Shown in pieces: positions 40,571 to 50,663 of a DNA stretch of 64,000 bases; position 1 is the first letter of the stretch; the number at the start of each line of letters is the position of its first letter. The position numbers and the translations under genes are program-made. The notes under the pieces were generated by a model, which saw only the letters and a list, made by a program, of their open reading frames with translations, searched no databases and was not told where the DNA came from. Origin of the DNA: Apoda limacodes (Eukaryota; Arthropoda; Insecta; Lepidoptera; Limacodidae); the NCBI GenBank assembly GCA_946406115.1, contig OX291547.1, positions 501,001 through 565,000 of the forward strand. Reading direction: 5' to 3'.

Positions 40571-42420
40571 CTAAGTTGCAAACAAGCTTACGGTCCGCCT
40601 GATGGTAGCCTATGGTCGCTTGCAACACCAGGCGTATCACTTGCGCGTTGCCGACCCTTCAGAAATCTGATAACTTCTTTCTTGAAGAACTCCATAGTAT
40701 AGTATGGTATAGTAGGTCCATCCATAGTATGGTATAGTAGGTGGTACAGCGCCTTCATCGACCATGTTCAAGTTCGAGGCAAAGAGACTGCCCAGTAGAT
40801 CGGCTTTCTTTTTAGCACTATGGGCCAAGTCACCATCGGTCTTTAGCAGTGGTGGTAACGACGACTGGCAAAAGTTCCCTTCGGCAGGTTTGGCAAGCGA
40901 CCAGAAAGCACGACTCCCAGAAGGATAGCTCGCAACCCACCCACCTATTTTGCCGATGAATTGGAATTTTGCTCTGGCAACTGCTTTCTTACTAGACCTC
41001 GAGGCAGCATTTAATTTGCGTTTAAACTCAGAAATATTCGGATCCTTATTATTACGAGCCGTGGTCCAAGCCTCATATGCAGTTTGCTTAAGAATTTTAG
41101 CTTTTCTGCAAGACTTATTAAACCACGGTCGTTTTTTGACGCCGGCAGCTACTCGCGGGTTAGGAATATTGCATTCCATACCAGCAAGGATTGTCTCAGT
41201 GACTGCGGCTGCGCAGACGTCAACAGCTTCTGAGTTAAAGCAGATCTGCTTCCACGGGTACGATGCGTGAAATTCTCGCAATCCATCCCAGTCTGCCGAC
41301 TTATAGTGCCACACACGACGCCAATTAGTTGACCCAGGTGGATCGGGTTGTGAGCATGACATTTGAGTCCGAACGAGAGAGTTGTCCGAGCAGCCAAGAG
41401 GCGCATCCACTGAGACGGAGTATCCGTCCGGAAGAGTAGTCAGCAGAAGGTCCCGTAAGGAGCTCGTATGTTCCTCTATATCTGGTATTCTCTTTGGAGA
41501 AAGTACCAAGCAAGCAAGCAAGAAGTTGGAGAATCCATAGGTCAGAGCAAATTCATGAGCAGATATCCCAGCATAGTTGTTGGTTCGAGAACTGAGCCAC
41601 TCACGATGGTGGGCGTTAAAGTCTCCCAAAATAACTAGTGTTTGAGTTTGTAGCCGGGATAGTGAAGGTATGATGTGTCGGCCGGGCAGGATATCTGCGT
41701 CTCCGTTAGAAAAAGAATGGTCGGTTGCGCAGTCTCGAGATGGTGGTGGACTGCGTTAAGATTTGCGTGAATACCCCCTGATGTTGCAAAAATCCACATT
41801 ATATATGGATGGAGTAGCCGCTGTACATTTTTTTTTCTTTTTCGTTCTCATGGCCATTTTATATAAAAATAGTTACTAAGACTACGGATGAGGAGTCATT
41901 GCACAGACAGCTTAGAGGACAAAAGGTGCGGATCTAAAACTGCCGAAGCTCGCCACAGATTATATGGCTGCTGGCACGGCGGGCGGAAGGGCCCCTGATC
42001 CCCCTCTGTTGTAGTAGCCGGGTCCACTCCGGTCTCCTTCTCCGGCACGACTACCACTTCAGATACTTTACACAGGCTGGCGGATCAGCCTCCCAGGGCG
42101 GAGATTATGTGATCCCTGGGTGCGGGATCCCGATCAACGCCGAGCATGACAGCAACAAGCACTGCCGGTCCTCCGCTGTCCGCGCAGCGAATCCTCAAAG
42201 AACTCTGGCAACCTTACTCACAGCCAGGAACTCGACACTACTCAATGTTAGTGTTATTATGGCCGCGGTTTTCTGTAAGGTGGAGGTACTTCCCCAGTTC
42301 GGGCCGCTCATTCGAGCAAGTACTCGCTATGCCCTGCTTTAGTTGTTCGGGTGGCTTATTCGAGCGAGTACTTGCAGTGCCCTACCTCTCACTATGTACA
42401 TTTTTGATACACATATGTAC
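40566..42420 (-). mobile_element. LINE family J1, copy D, with the whole RT deleted
   Basis: Minus strand from about 42420: 5' region (also found upstream of copy C), endonuclease (41629-41330: GDFNAHHREWLSSRTNNYAG), the EN-RT linker (KRPWFNKSCRKAKILKQTAY), and then at 40690-40740 a jump from PPTIP straight to the extreme C-terminus (ERSYQISEGSATRK) and 3' UTR. About 1.5 kb containing all RT motifs is missing. The junction has a duplicated CCATAGTATGGTATAGTAGG. The linker, frameshifted in copy C, is continuous here. It is the copy with the longest 5' extension (to about 42400). Confidence 0.88.
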
Positions 42421-42429
42421 ATTTTTGAT

Positions 42430-43432
42430 TTAGAGTCTTAACTTTTCGCGTTTATGGGCTAAAACATAAGCCAAACATCCAAAGACTTTTAAATTGTTCA
42501 AATTTACCTTGCAATCTGACCACTTCTCCTCGGGAGCGACCCCCATTACCGCTTTACTTGGAGATCTATTTTTCAAATACACGGCAGTATTGGCAGCTTC
42601 AGCCCAATATTTTTGATTCAAACCTGAATCTTGCAACATACATCTGGCTGCTTCCATTATATAACGGCTTGCCCTTCTGCAACCCCGTTTTGCTGTGGAC
42701 ACTTCGGAACAGTAGTCTGATGCCGTATACCGTTCTCCTTCAAAAATGTCTGAAAATAATGACTCATATATTCACCGCCATTATCACTACGAAGTACTTT
42801 TATTCTTTTATTGGTCTCGTTCTCAACCAGAGCCTTAAACTCCTTAAAAAACTCAAAAACTCTTATGTTTTGTATTGATAAAATAACAAAATATTTTTCG
42901 CGTGTATTCATCAATCATCGATGCCATGTATCTTGATCAACGACATTATCAAAACCGTTGTTCGTTACTGCTCAAGGCAATTTAGAAAAACACATATTTG
43001 GTTTAACATTACACTTACCTTATTAGAACACGAAATCGGTGAATTCGTTAGTTCCGACTTACCCGGAAAAATGAACCGAAAAAATTTGCTCGTTTTGCAG
43101 TCGCAATTATGGTATTGTTTTCATAAATATTACACATATCCGATTCAAACACAACTCTGTACAAATTACTGACAGATAGTAAATTAGTTGACAAATTCGG
43201 AATGTAAAAAAATATTACTAATTGTTTTTAAGCCTACTGTCAATTTGACATTTGTGTTACCACGACCGGCACTAAAAAGTTTTTCATCTTTTGCGACGGT
43301 GACAACCAAACTTTCGTCGGCTACAAAATCAAATAAAGGGTCATATTTATTGCACATATGACAGGTCGCTCTGGAATCAATGTACCACGAATCTCCTTTA
43401 AAGTCTACGGAAAAAGCAGTCTGACTTTTCAC
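42430..43432 (-). pseudogene. copia-2 Pol: protease and integrase core
   Basis: Protease at 43390-43350: WYIDSRATCHMCNKYD. The catalytic D-S-G is D-S-R here, a change expected to inactivate it. LSVSxLY ... VVFESDMCNIYENN (43190-43120) is the GAG-pre-integrase start, after which the zinc-finger part is disrupted. Integrase core at 42914-42657: REKYFVILSIQNIRVFEFFK, VLRSDNGGEYMSHYF (second Asp) and CPQQNGVAEG (catalytic Glu). It continues at 42640-42430 with SGLNQKYWAEAANTAVYLKN and VNLNNLKVFGCLAYVL before LINE copy D cuts it. Confidence 0.87.
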
Positions 43433-43443
43433 TGTTTGTCGTT

Positions 43444-44184
43444 TTACTTTGTCAATTTTTGGATATATGTCCTGGTTTTGTTACAACGAAAACACTTAAT
43501 AGGATTATACTTTACAGGTTGTCCACGCTTCACAGATAGAGCTGACTCCATAGACTCCTCACATCCAATGTTTCGACGAAGTTTTTCTTGAACCAGTTTA
43601 ATTTTAACAAACTCGCTCGTTAGTTTTACACTACTATTTTCTAATGCCATTATCAGGCGGTCGTAATCACATGACAGACCACTAAGCATCATCACAGCTA
43701 GAAACTCGTCGTCCAAAGGTGCCTGTATGTCACGCAGCTGTTGCGCAGTATCGCTCGTTTTTGTTAAGTATGACTCCATGTCTGGAAACTGTTCAAGCTT
43801 CATGCCAAATAAAGATCGCAACAAGCCCAGCCTCTGGCACAAGCCCCTGTCTTCGTACACTTTCTGCAAACTATCCCAAGCTTCACATGCAGTATTTGCG
43901 TTTCTGACATACGTAAACGTAGACGATTTTACACTAAGACATATTCTTGCTAATGCCTTCTTTTGTTTTTTATGGTCTTCAGAAATCGGTTTTCCATCGG
44001 ACCCTTTTTCCACACAATCCCACAGCTCTTCGTGAATTAATACCATTTTCATCACGAACTTCCAAGTCGAGCAATTGTCAATTCCATTTAATTTCTCAAT
44101 AGGATACAATGGCTGATCCTGAACTTGAACTCGCTGTTGTGTTGGCCATTTTCGAAATTCAGTGATTTTCACATATAATATCAC
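43444..44184 (-). CDS. copia-2 Gag (UBN2-type)
   Basis: 246 residues, uninterrupted from 44184. Domains: the start of the UBN2/DUF4219 Gag fold (YPIEKLNGIDNCSTWKFVMK), core LARICLSVKSSTFTYVRNAN and TACEAWDSLQKVYEDRGL, a helical part with MESYLTKTSDTAQQLRDIQA, and a truncated zinc knuckle CFRCNK near the C-terminus whose second half is frameshifted. Gag forms the particle around the retrotransposon RNA. The likely true start is one of the Met residues after the primer-binding site; 44184 is the first. Its intactness contrasts with the damaged Pol. Confidence 0.85.
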   Translation of the reverse strand: MILYVKITEFRKWPTQQRVQVQDQPLYPIEKLNGIDNCSTWKFVMKMVLIHEELWDCVEKGSDGKPISEDHKKQKKALARICLSVKSSTFTYVRNANTACEAWDSLQKVYEDRGLCQRLGLLRSLFGMKLEQFPDMESYLTKTSDTAQQLRDIQAPLDDEFLAVMMLSGLSCDYDRLIMALENSSVKLTSEFVKIKLVQEKLRRNIGCEESMESALSVKRGQPVKYNPIKCFRCNKTRTYIQKLTK

Positions 44185-44208
44185 ACACGACTTATTAAAT
44201 TTCCTCTC

Positions 44209-44220
44209 GCTCAGCTACCA
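44209..44220 (-). other. Primer-binding site of copia-2
   Basis: Minus strand TGGTAGCTGAGC, complementary but for one base to the 3' end of initiator tRNA-Met as used by many copia elements. It directly follows the LTR end CCCTCCAACA. Confidence 0.75.
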
Positions 44221-44370
44221 TGTTGGAGGGTTAAATAAATAAGCGGATCATTATAAATTAATAAGATATATTTCGATATCGTACAGACAGCTTTGTTGAT
44301 ATGTTACAGTGAGTGACATAAGGAACCGGATACATACCTTGACTTTAAATAGTAACACGAGCGGGTGCTA
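44221..44370 (-). repeat. copia-2 5' LTR, partial
   Basis: Minus strand ends CCTCCAACA at 44221. The outer (5') border is obscured by the LINE EF 3' UTR that begins near 44365. Contains AATAAGATATA-like AT-rich promoter sequence. No second LTR in the window. Confidence 0.55.
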
Positions 44371-46130
44371 CTCACAAACACGCACATATACATATATGCA
44401 TACACACATGCAAACAGACGTCGCACACCTGACATGGGCCCAGCCCCTACACAACAGCCCGGCAACAAATGCACATCATTTAAACTACCATCACTTCGGA
44501 AACTAGCCTAAGGGGAGAAGAAGTGATAAGAAACTCCCGGATGTACACCTGTTACCAATCAGTCATGCAGGAACCAAGCCATCAAGTACACAATATCTAT
44601 TCAAATATGTATATACACACATACGCGTACGTACTCGTGCGCCACACCCCCACACACATCCAAAACCAGGCATATGGTGCATCCCCTGGTAGCTCGCCAC
44701 CAACCACTATAAAGTTAACAAAAGATACATAACATCGCTACGTAGCTTGGTCTTTAGAGTGCTCCTTTAACTTAACAATCGTAAATTATTTAAGTTTGAA
44801 TAGAAAACCTAACATTAGTGTGTGTGATACTAGGCTATACAATTTTGTCATTTAAATATTCATATACATTATAATATGCTTTTACATAGCAGATGTTTAA
44901 TATAAAATTTAAAATATTTGTCGTCACCTAAGTTAAGAATTTGTACAGTTAACTTATAAAATTTTACACCGCTTCCCATAAATGATTTGTTGGTATAAGT
45001 AAGCCTAAACTTATTTTACTTATAGCAAGTTTATTTTTATTTCTCGTATTTAAATTGTGCTTATCACTGTTCCTCGGAAATTGGAATTTATTATTACGGA
45101 CAAACATAATATTTTCATATTTATATTTCATATATATATATTGACACGGTACCGTGAGAATATTTATTTCTTTAAAAACAACCTTGAAAGAATCTTGGCT
45201 ACCTAGCTCATAAATGCTTCGTACTGCCCTTTTTTGTAATATAAATATGGTTTTAATAGTAGCAGTAGAACCCAATAGCAAAATACCATATGACATGACA
45301 CTGTAAAAAGCAAAGTAAACAAGTCTTGCTGTGGTTGTGTCAGTCAATTGCCTGATTTTCTCACCGCAAAAGCAGCAGAACTAAGTTTACCTGCTAGTAC
45401 TGTAATTTGTGGACCCCACTGCAATTTTCAGTCAATATGTAGTTATACCTAAAATACCATTTTATCAACTAATTCTAATTTTTCATTATTTATTACCAGA
45501 TTTCTATTGATTTGGATTACAATAGGTAAAGAAAACTTAATGCATTTTTTTTTTGAATTAAGTAGATTATTAACAGTAAACTAGTTTGAAATTTTTATAA
45601 AAAGTCTTTTATGTCGTTCTAATTGTCGTGTTTTCTGTTCAGTTTAAAACTATAATGAAGTGTCATACGCAAATAATTCTATCTGTGTAAACTTTTGCAC
45701 CATAAAGGGTAAGTCATTTATATATACTATAAACAATAAAGGCCCTAAGTATTGACTCTTGTGGTACATCTAATTTCACTAGAGATTTCTAAGATTTAGC
45801 ACCATTTATAACTCCTTTTTGAATTCTATTGCTTAATTATGATTCTACTAGTTTAAGAGATTTATTTCTAACACCATAATATTTTAGTTTGGATAACAAC
45901 GTATGATGATCGACACAATCAAACGCCTTCGATAAGTCGCAAAAAACGCAAACTACATCTTGGGATGCCGCGAGAATGTGCTTTATAAGCAGCAGCACAA
46001 GTAGACCGGAAGCTAATGACAGAAGTTCAAGAACGATTTTCTCCCTTATGCCTCTCTGAGTACTGAAAGTGACATCAGAGACAAGTAAAATCGTCGCAAA
46101 ATTGAGCAGTTCTCCCGGGGCCAAAGTTGT
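44365..46130 (-). pseudogene. LINE family EF, copy E: RT C-terminal half and 3' UTR
   Basis: Minus strand: VVCVFCDLSKAFDCVDHHTL with the RT-3 Asp at about 45960-45900, LLSKLKYYGVRNKSLKL, a decayed RT-4, then 45347-44964 with RLVYFAFYSVMSYGILLLGS, LQKRAVRSIYEL, FKEINILTVPCQYIY and NLNTRNKNKLA. This is a Jockey-type C-terminus. The 3' UTR (44940-44365) ends in the GT/AC-rich tract that also occurs as isolated pieces at 7955-9030 and 31060-31495. Several stops and frameshifts. Confidence 0.85.
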
Positions 46131-46384
46131 TTAAATAAATATTTATTTTGCAAAAAAAATTAGCCTTGTTCAACAATTTTCTCAATTCTGCCATTAATAT
46201 AAAATGATAATTAGGTATCGACTTTACTATTAATGAACTAGGCATAAGTGCAGCAAGGGTTCTAAGCGTTGATGTTGAAGGGTGGCATTGTCTTAAAATA
46301 TAGGTGATAGCAAATGATTTTCTCATCGCTGCCAATGTAAAGTTTGGAATTAATTATCTGAAACAGACTATTAAAAATATTGGC

Positions 46385-48166
46385 ATAAAGGTAGATAAGG
46401 GCTTAATAAATTACGGTTACGGAAAAGTTGATGAAAATATTTGTTTCTGTAATTTTCTCACATATGCCTTTGAAACTGTCTGATATTTATAAGAAATGGA
46501 ACGTTTTTGTGAAATCGGCATAGCGATCAAGCGTATCTGTACTTTAGGCATAAGTAATAAATTTGTTTTTATTTGTTGTTATAAACAAATATTGAAAGCG
46601 GCATAAGTGCCAAAAAGAGGTTTCATGATATCAATTGTTAATTAAGCATCAGCAAATGTAATATCGGTTTCTGAAAATTTGCAAATCATTTAATAATTTT
46701 GTTACTTATGCCATTTTGTATATGGGTAGAAAAAGTTGTTATAAACAAATATTTAAAGTGGCATACGTACCAGAAAGAACTTTATTATTGAAAATTATTT
46801 CAGAAGTTATAAAGCTGTATACTGTGTTTGTATAGAATGTTATTATTGTAGACAGTAGTTAGTAAACATTGTGACCATCTTCTTATTTATTGTATTTTGA
46901 TAATGCAGAGAACTAGTTAATATAAATAAATAAAGACCCTAGTAGTGATAATTATTAGTCAGCATTTGAAGTCTTGGAACGATTTGTTTGTTTGAAATTT
47001 ACGCAACCAAAAAAAATGGGCTGCATCACTGCAAGAGCGTTGATGAAGCTCGAGAGCACTTATCTTTAACTAATTATGGCACTATAGGACGAACTGATCA
47101 ATTTAAAGAACGTTTTCTCAAATTTGATGCTTGTTTATTGCCACCATGTTAAAGAGAGCTTGAGCAGCATATCCTCAGAACATCATTTATAAGTAACTTG
47201 AAGAGAAATGCGAACTGTGACATACCTAATGGGTTCTAAATTACACAATACGGATGGATGTTGGTCGACAGTGGATTAACATTCAAGTGGTTCGCGGGCG
47301 AAAAACTTCCTGAATGGGTTGAAGATGTACTGATAGATAAGAAAGGTACAATGTATTTTAATATTTTTCAATTACTTATAATTATTGTATATGCGAAAAA
47401 TCATCCTTATGCGTAAAACAGTCCCTTTAGAAAAAAAAGTTTTTAAAGTTGATTTTAAGCATACGAGTGTATTATTTCTCATGAATATATTGTATAAAAT
47501 ATAATATTTTTATACGTGAAATTTATTGTTAATAATTTTGTTTTAAAACATTTTGCAGATTAAAATCAAGAAGATACTGGCGATATAGGTGAAGTTACTG
47601 ATGTCGATCGCTCAGACGACAACGAAAATAGTAATGATAGCAGTGATGATGATGATAATGATAATAACAATGATAGTGATAATATCAATTATTAAGAATG
47701 CCAACTCGCATGTTTTATATAATGTACCTTTTTATTTTTTTCAATAATATTCTGTAATAAATAATTTTCTCTTGTAATTGAGCTTTGTAGCTCGTATAAT
47801 AATAAATAAATGAAGCTCTGTTTGGCACTTATGCCGCTTTCAATATTTGCTTACAACAACTTTTTCTACCCATATACTTATGGCATAAGTAAGAAAATTG
47901 TTAAATGATTCGCAAATTTTCTGAAACCGATATTACATTTGCTGATGTTTGATTAATGATTTTTATCATGAAAGCTCTTTTTAGGACTTATGCCGCTTTC
48001 AAAATTTGTTTATAGCAACTTTTTCTACCCATATACAAAATGGCATGAGTAAGAAAATTTGTTAAATGTTTCGCAAATTTTCAGAAACCGATATTACATT
48101 TGCTGATCCTTGATCAATGATTTTTGTCATGAAAGCTCTTTTTGGCACCTATGCCGCTTTCAATAT
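46385..48166 (+). mobile_element. DNA transposon with long inverted termini made of tandem ~180-bp units
   Basis: The left arm (46560-46800) and right arm (47815-48166) are inverted copies of a unit containing GCGGCATAAGTGCC, CAGCAAATGTAATATCGGTT and TATGGGTAGAAAAAGTTG. The left arm has a little more than one unit, the right arm two. Between them lies a spliced coding remnant (47000-47695). The left border may extend to about 46385 (GGCATAAAGG). Target duplications could not be defined because the right end runs into a TG microsatellite. Superfamily not assigned. Confidence 0.75.
47000..47696 (+). pseudogene. C-terminal part of a DNA-transposon protein, two exons
   Basis: Exon at about 47018-47344 (stops interspersed) reads HHCKSVDEARAHLFLTNYGT, FDACLLPPC, ELEQHILRTSFISNLKRNAN, and YGWMLVDSGLTFKWFAGEKL followed by PEWVEDVLIDKK, then AAAG|GTACAA. 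After a ~215-bp intron ending TTTTGCAG (47551-47558) the second exon starts AT, phase-compatible, meets TAA at once, then continues EDTGDIGEVTDVDRSDDNEN with a run of Asp/Ser/Asn to TAA at 47694. LPPC-x-ELxxH ... GW-x3-DG/S ... W-F-x-GE plus an acidic tail recurs in insect transposon proteins, but I cannot name the superfamily. Confidence 0.6.
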
Positions 48167-48270
48167 TTTTGCGTGTGTGTGTGTGAATGTGTGTGTATGT
48201 GTGAGTGTGTGCGTGCGTGTGAGTGTTTGTGTGTGTGTGTCAGGGTGTGTGTGTGTGTGTGTATGTGGCT
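48167..48270 (+). repeat. TG microsatellite
   Basis: Interrupted (TG)n with GTGTGAATG and GTGCGTGCG variants. It separates the DNA transposon from LINE copy F. Confidence 0.9.
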
Positions 48271-48329
48271 GGTGTATACATTCAAAAAGTGGTTATAAAT
48301 GTTGCAAAATCTTAGGGATCTCTAGTGAA

Positions 48330-48945
48330 ATTAGGTGTACCACAAGGGTTTCTCTCTGGGATGTTTTTAAAGAAATAAATATTCTAACGGTATCATGTCA
48401 ATATATCTATGAAAATATTATGTGTGTCCGTAAAAATATATCTCAAGTTCCGAGCAATAGTGATAAGCACAACTTAAATACGAGAAATAAAAATAAAATT
48501 GCTATGCCAAAGTTTAGGCTTACCAAAGCCAACAAATCAATCATGGGTAGCGGTGGTAAATTTTATAATAAGGTATCTGAAAATCGTAACTTAGGTGACA
48601 AACAGTTTAAATTTTATATTTAACATCTGCTATGTAAGAGAGCATATTATAATGTAGATGAATATTTGAATTAAAAATTGTATGGCCGAGTATCACACAA
48701 AATTCATGTTAGATTTTCTATTCAAACTTAAATAATTTATGTTTGATAACTTAAAGGAGCATTCTATAGACCAAGCTTAGTAGTAATGTTATGAGTTTGT
48801 TATTAACTTAATAGTGGTTGGAGGCGAGCTACCAGGGGATGCACCATGTGCAATCCGCCTTGGGTTGCCAGGCTTTGGTAAGGTTTCGGATGTGTGGGGA
48901 TGTGGCGCACAAGTACGTACGTGTATGTAAAAAAAAACTATTTAC
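48330..48945 (+). pseudogene. LINE family EF, copy F: C-terminus and start of 3' UTR
   Basis: 48355-48620 reads DVFKEINILTVSCQYIYENI, NSDKHNLNTRNKNKIA and NRNLGDKQFKFYI, closely matching copy E. The 3' UTR includes GGCGAGCTACCAGGGGATGC at 48822 and ends near 48945 in an A run. 5'-truncated. Copies E and F lie on opposite strands either side of the DNA transposon. Confidence 0.85.
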
Positions 48946-49157
48946 ATTTGAATTTTGTGACGCTAAAGTGTGAGAACAATTAAATAATATATTTTTACAA
49001 ACGAATCAGAGACAGCAAGACACCAAGTGTCTTAAGTTTTCGATACAGATGATGTTGAGCGATTAGCCGAGTTATATAGCTCTAAGTTCGATCCCAACCA
49101 ACAGCAACTTTTTGTTTCATTTTTTACATTCGCAGAACTACAATATCACAACAAAAA

Positions 49158-50663
49158 TGAGTTTTTCAGAAAATATAAAAAAAAAACAAATGTTATGATT
49201 CTGACAGTAATCTATATGAGAGAGCAAATTCATCCCGCTCAACGATCATGAACACAAGTACTACGAGTTTACCAAATGTCAGCACTGAGGAAAAAATTGA
49301 GATAGCAGAATTAAATCAAGAAATTCGAGTCTTAAAAATGAAATTGGCTAGTGCAGATGAAGCGATAGAAAATCTTGGCTGTGAAAACTAACAATTATTA
49401 ACACAATTAAAAAACTGTGAAAATAATATAAAATTATTTAAAAAAATTGGAATGGAAGAAATAGATGTAACAAAATGTTCGACTCCAACGCGGAAAAGTC
49501 GAAAGAGAAAATCATTACCGCGACGAGTTAGTCTAGATAAATTTTTATTTACGACATCAATGGAAAATAGACAAACATTACCGACATCTGGCGTTCAGAG
49601 TCCAGCAACACCAATCTGCTTGACATCTAGTGAGAAGAAGTCAAATGTATGCAATGAAATAATCGTTAGTACCACAGATGAGAACTCAGCGCTACCAGGT
49701 GGTGAAAACACACAAAAGGAAGACATAGAAGAGCAGAGTACAGCAACACCAATCTGCCTGACATCTAATGAGGAGATGTCGTACGGAGAAACCAATACCA
49801 GATGTAAGACTGCAGCGCCATCGTGTGAGGAAAAGACACAAACTGAAGGCACGAAAAAAGAGACATCTAGTGAGGAGCGGACGAAAACAAAGTTGGCGGA
49901 AGGGGAAAAAAAGATGACACTACTGAATGTGACCCAAATTAAGAAGGAAAATAGAGCAATTTATATACTTGGAGATCAACAAGCGAAGGGCCTCTCTTTA
50001 AAAATGATCGACTTAAGGAAAAACCAGTGGAATGATCAATAAAACATAAGTTCCTTTGTGAAAACAAATGCTTGCTGCTCAGAGGTGGTCTCTTACTGTG
50101 ATGTTTTACCTAAAATGTTGACTGATGCAGACAGAGTTATCCTTTTAGTAGGCGCAAATGATACTTACCCTATTTTGTTTATAAGAGAATTGAGCATAGC
50201 ATTAAACAAACTCCAAAACACTTCGGTTTACATTCTCGAGGTCCTTAAAAATAATAGTTTTAATGAAAACAAGCTAAATAACTTAATATCATGCGTAGCA
50301 AAAACATATAAAAACTGTAAGTATATTAGGATAAAGGAAAAAAATAGTTTAGACAACACGAATTTGATTGCAAAAATCTTGAACTTTCACATAGACTCAG
50401 AAGATTATGAAAAAAATTCTTATATCATAACTGCCACAAGAACAAAAGCACACAAAGGCCTTCAAAAAATAAATAAACACATGCTCAGACTTCATAAAAT
50501 TAAAAACAAACAATATTTACAGAAGGGCACGATTCCTTACTTTTTTGAAAAACAGCAAGCCAAAAAAAATTATTTAAACAATCAAGTCACAGAACCAGAA
50601 AATATAAAAGGGATGCTTAGGCAAAATTGTCCGGAAAAATTTTTTTTTCGTAAAATCGTCTAA
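49158..50663 (+). pseudogene. LINE (family G) ORF1 with SGNH/GDSL-like domain
   Basis: Starts MSFSENI at 49158; a frameshift in an A run near 49180 leads into YDSDSNLYERANSSRSTIMN, then a coiled coil (IAELNQEIRVLKMKLASADE). The frame is then constant with in-frame TAA at 49389 and 50040. A Ser/Thr/Glu-rich middle contains a duplicated ATPICLTS(S/N)E segment (49607, 49745). The C-terminal domain has IYILGDQQAKGLS (block I, with Gln where the nucleophile Ser of GDS would be) and VILLVGANDTYP (block III G-x-N-D). A Lys-rich tail follows (RTKAHKGLQKINKHMLRLHK). CR1-group ORF1 proteins are known to carry esterase-like domains; this one looks catalytically dead. Confidence 0.75.

Larger units (their letters stand above)
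39745..44370 (-). mobile_element. Ty1/copia retrotransposon (copia-2) with two nested insertions
   Basis: From 44220 downward: Gag, protease, integrase, then LINE J1 copy D (40566-42420), integrase C-terminus (40570-40416), repeat X copy 3 (40095-40400), and the RT linker and start (40094-39750), where it joins the BEL/Pao fragment. The 5' LTR end TGTTGGAGGG (plus-strand notation) starts at 44221, next to a primer-binding site. RT motifs proper and the 3' LTR are missing. Confidence 0.9.

Noticed and set aside
48110..48623. Frames with Val/Cys runs joined to a LINE-like C-terminus
   Set aside because: The N-terminal part is a TG microsatellite plus transposon terminus; only the LINE C-terminus is genuine coding history.
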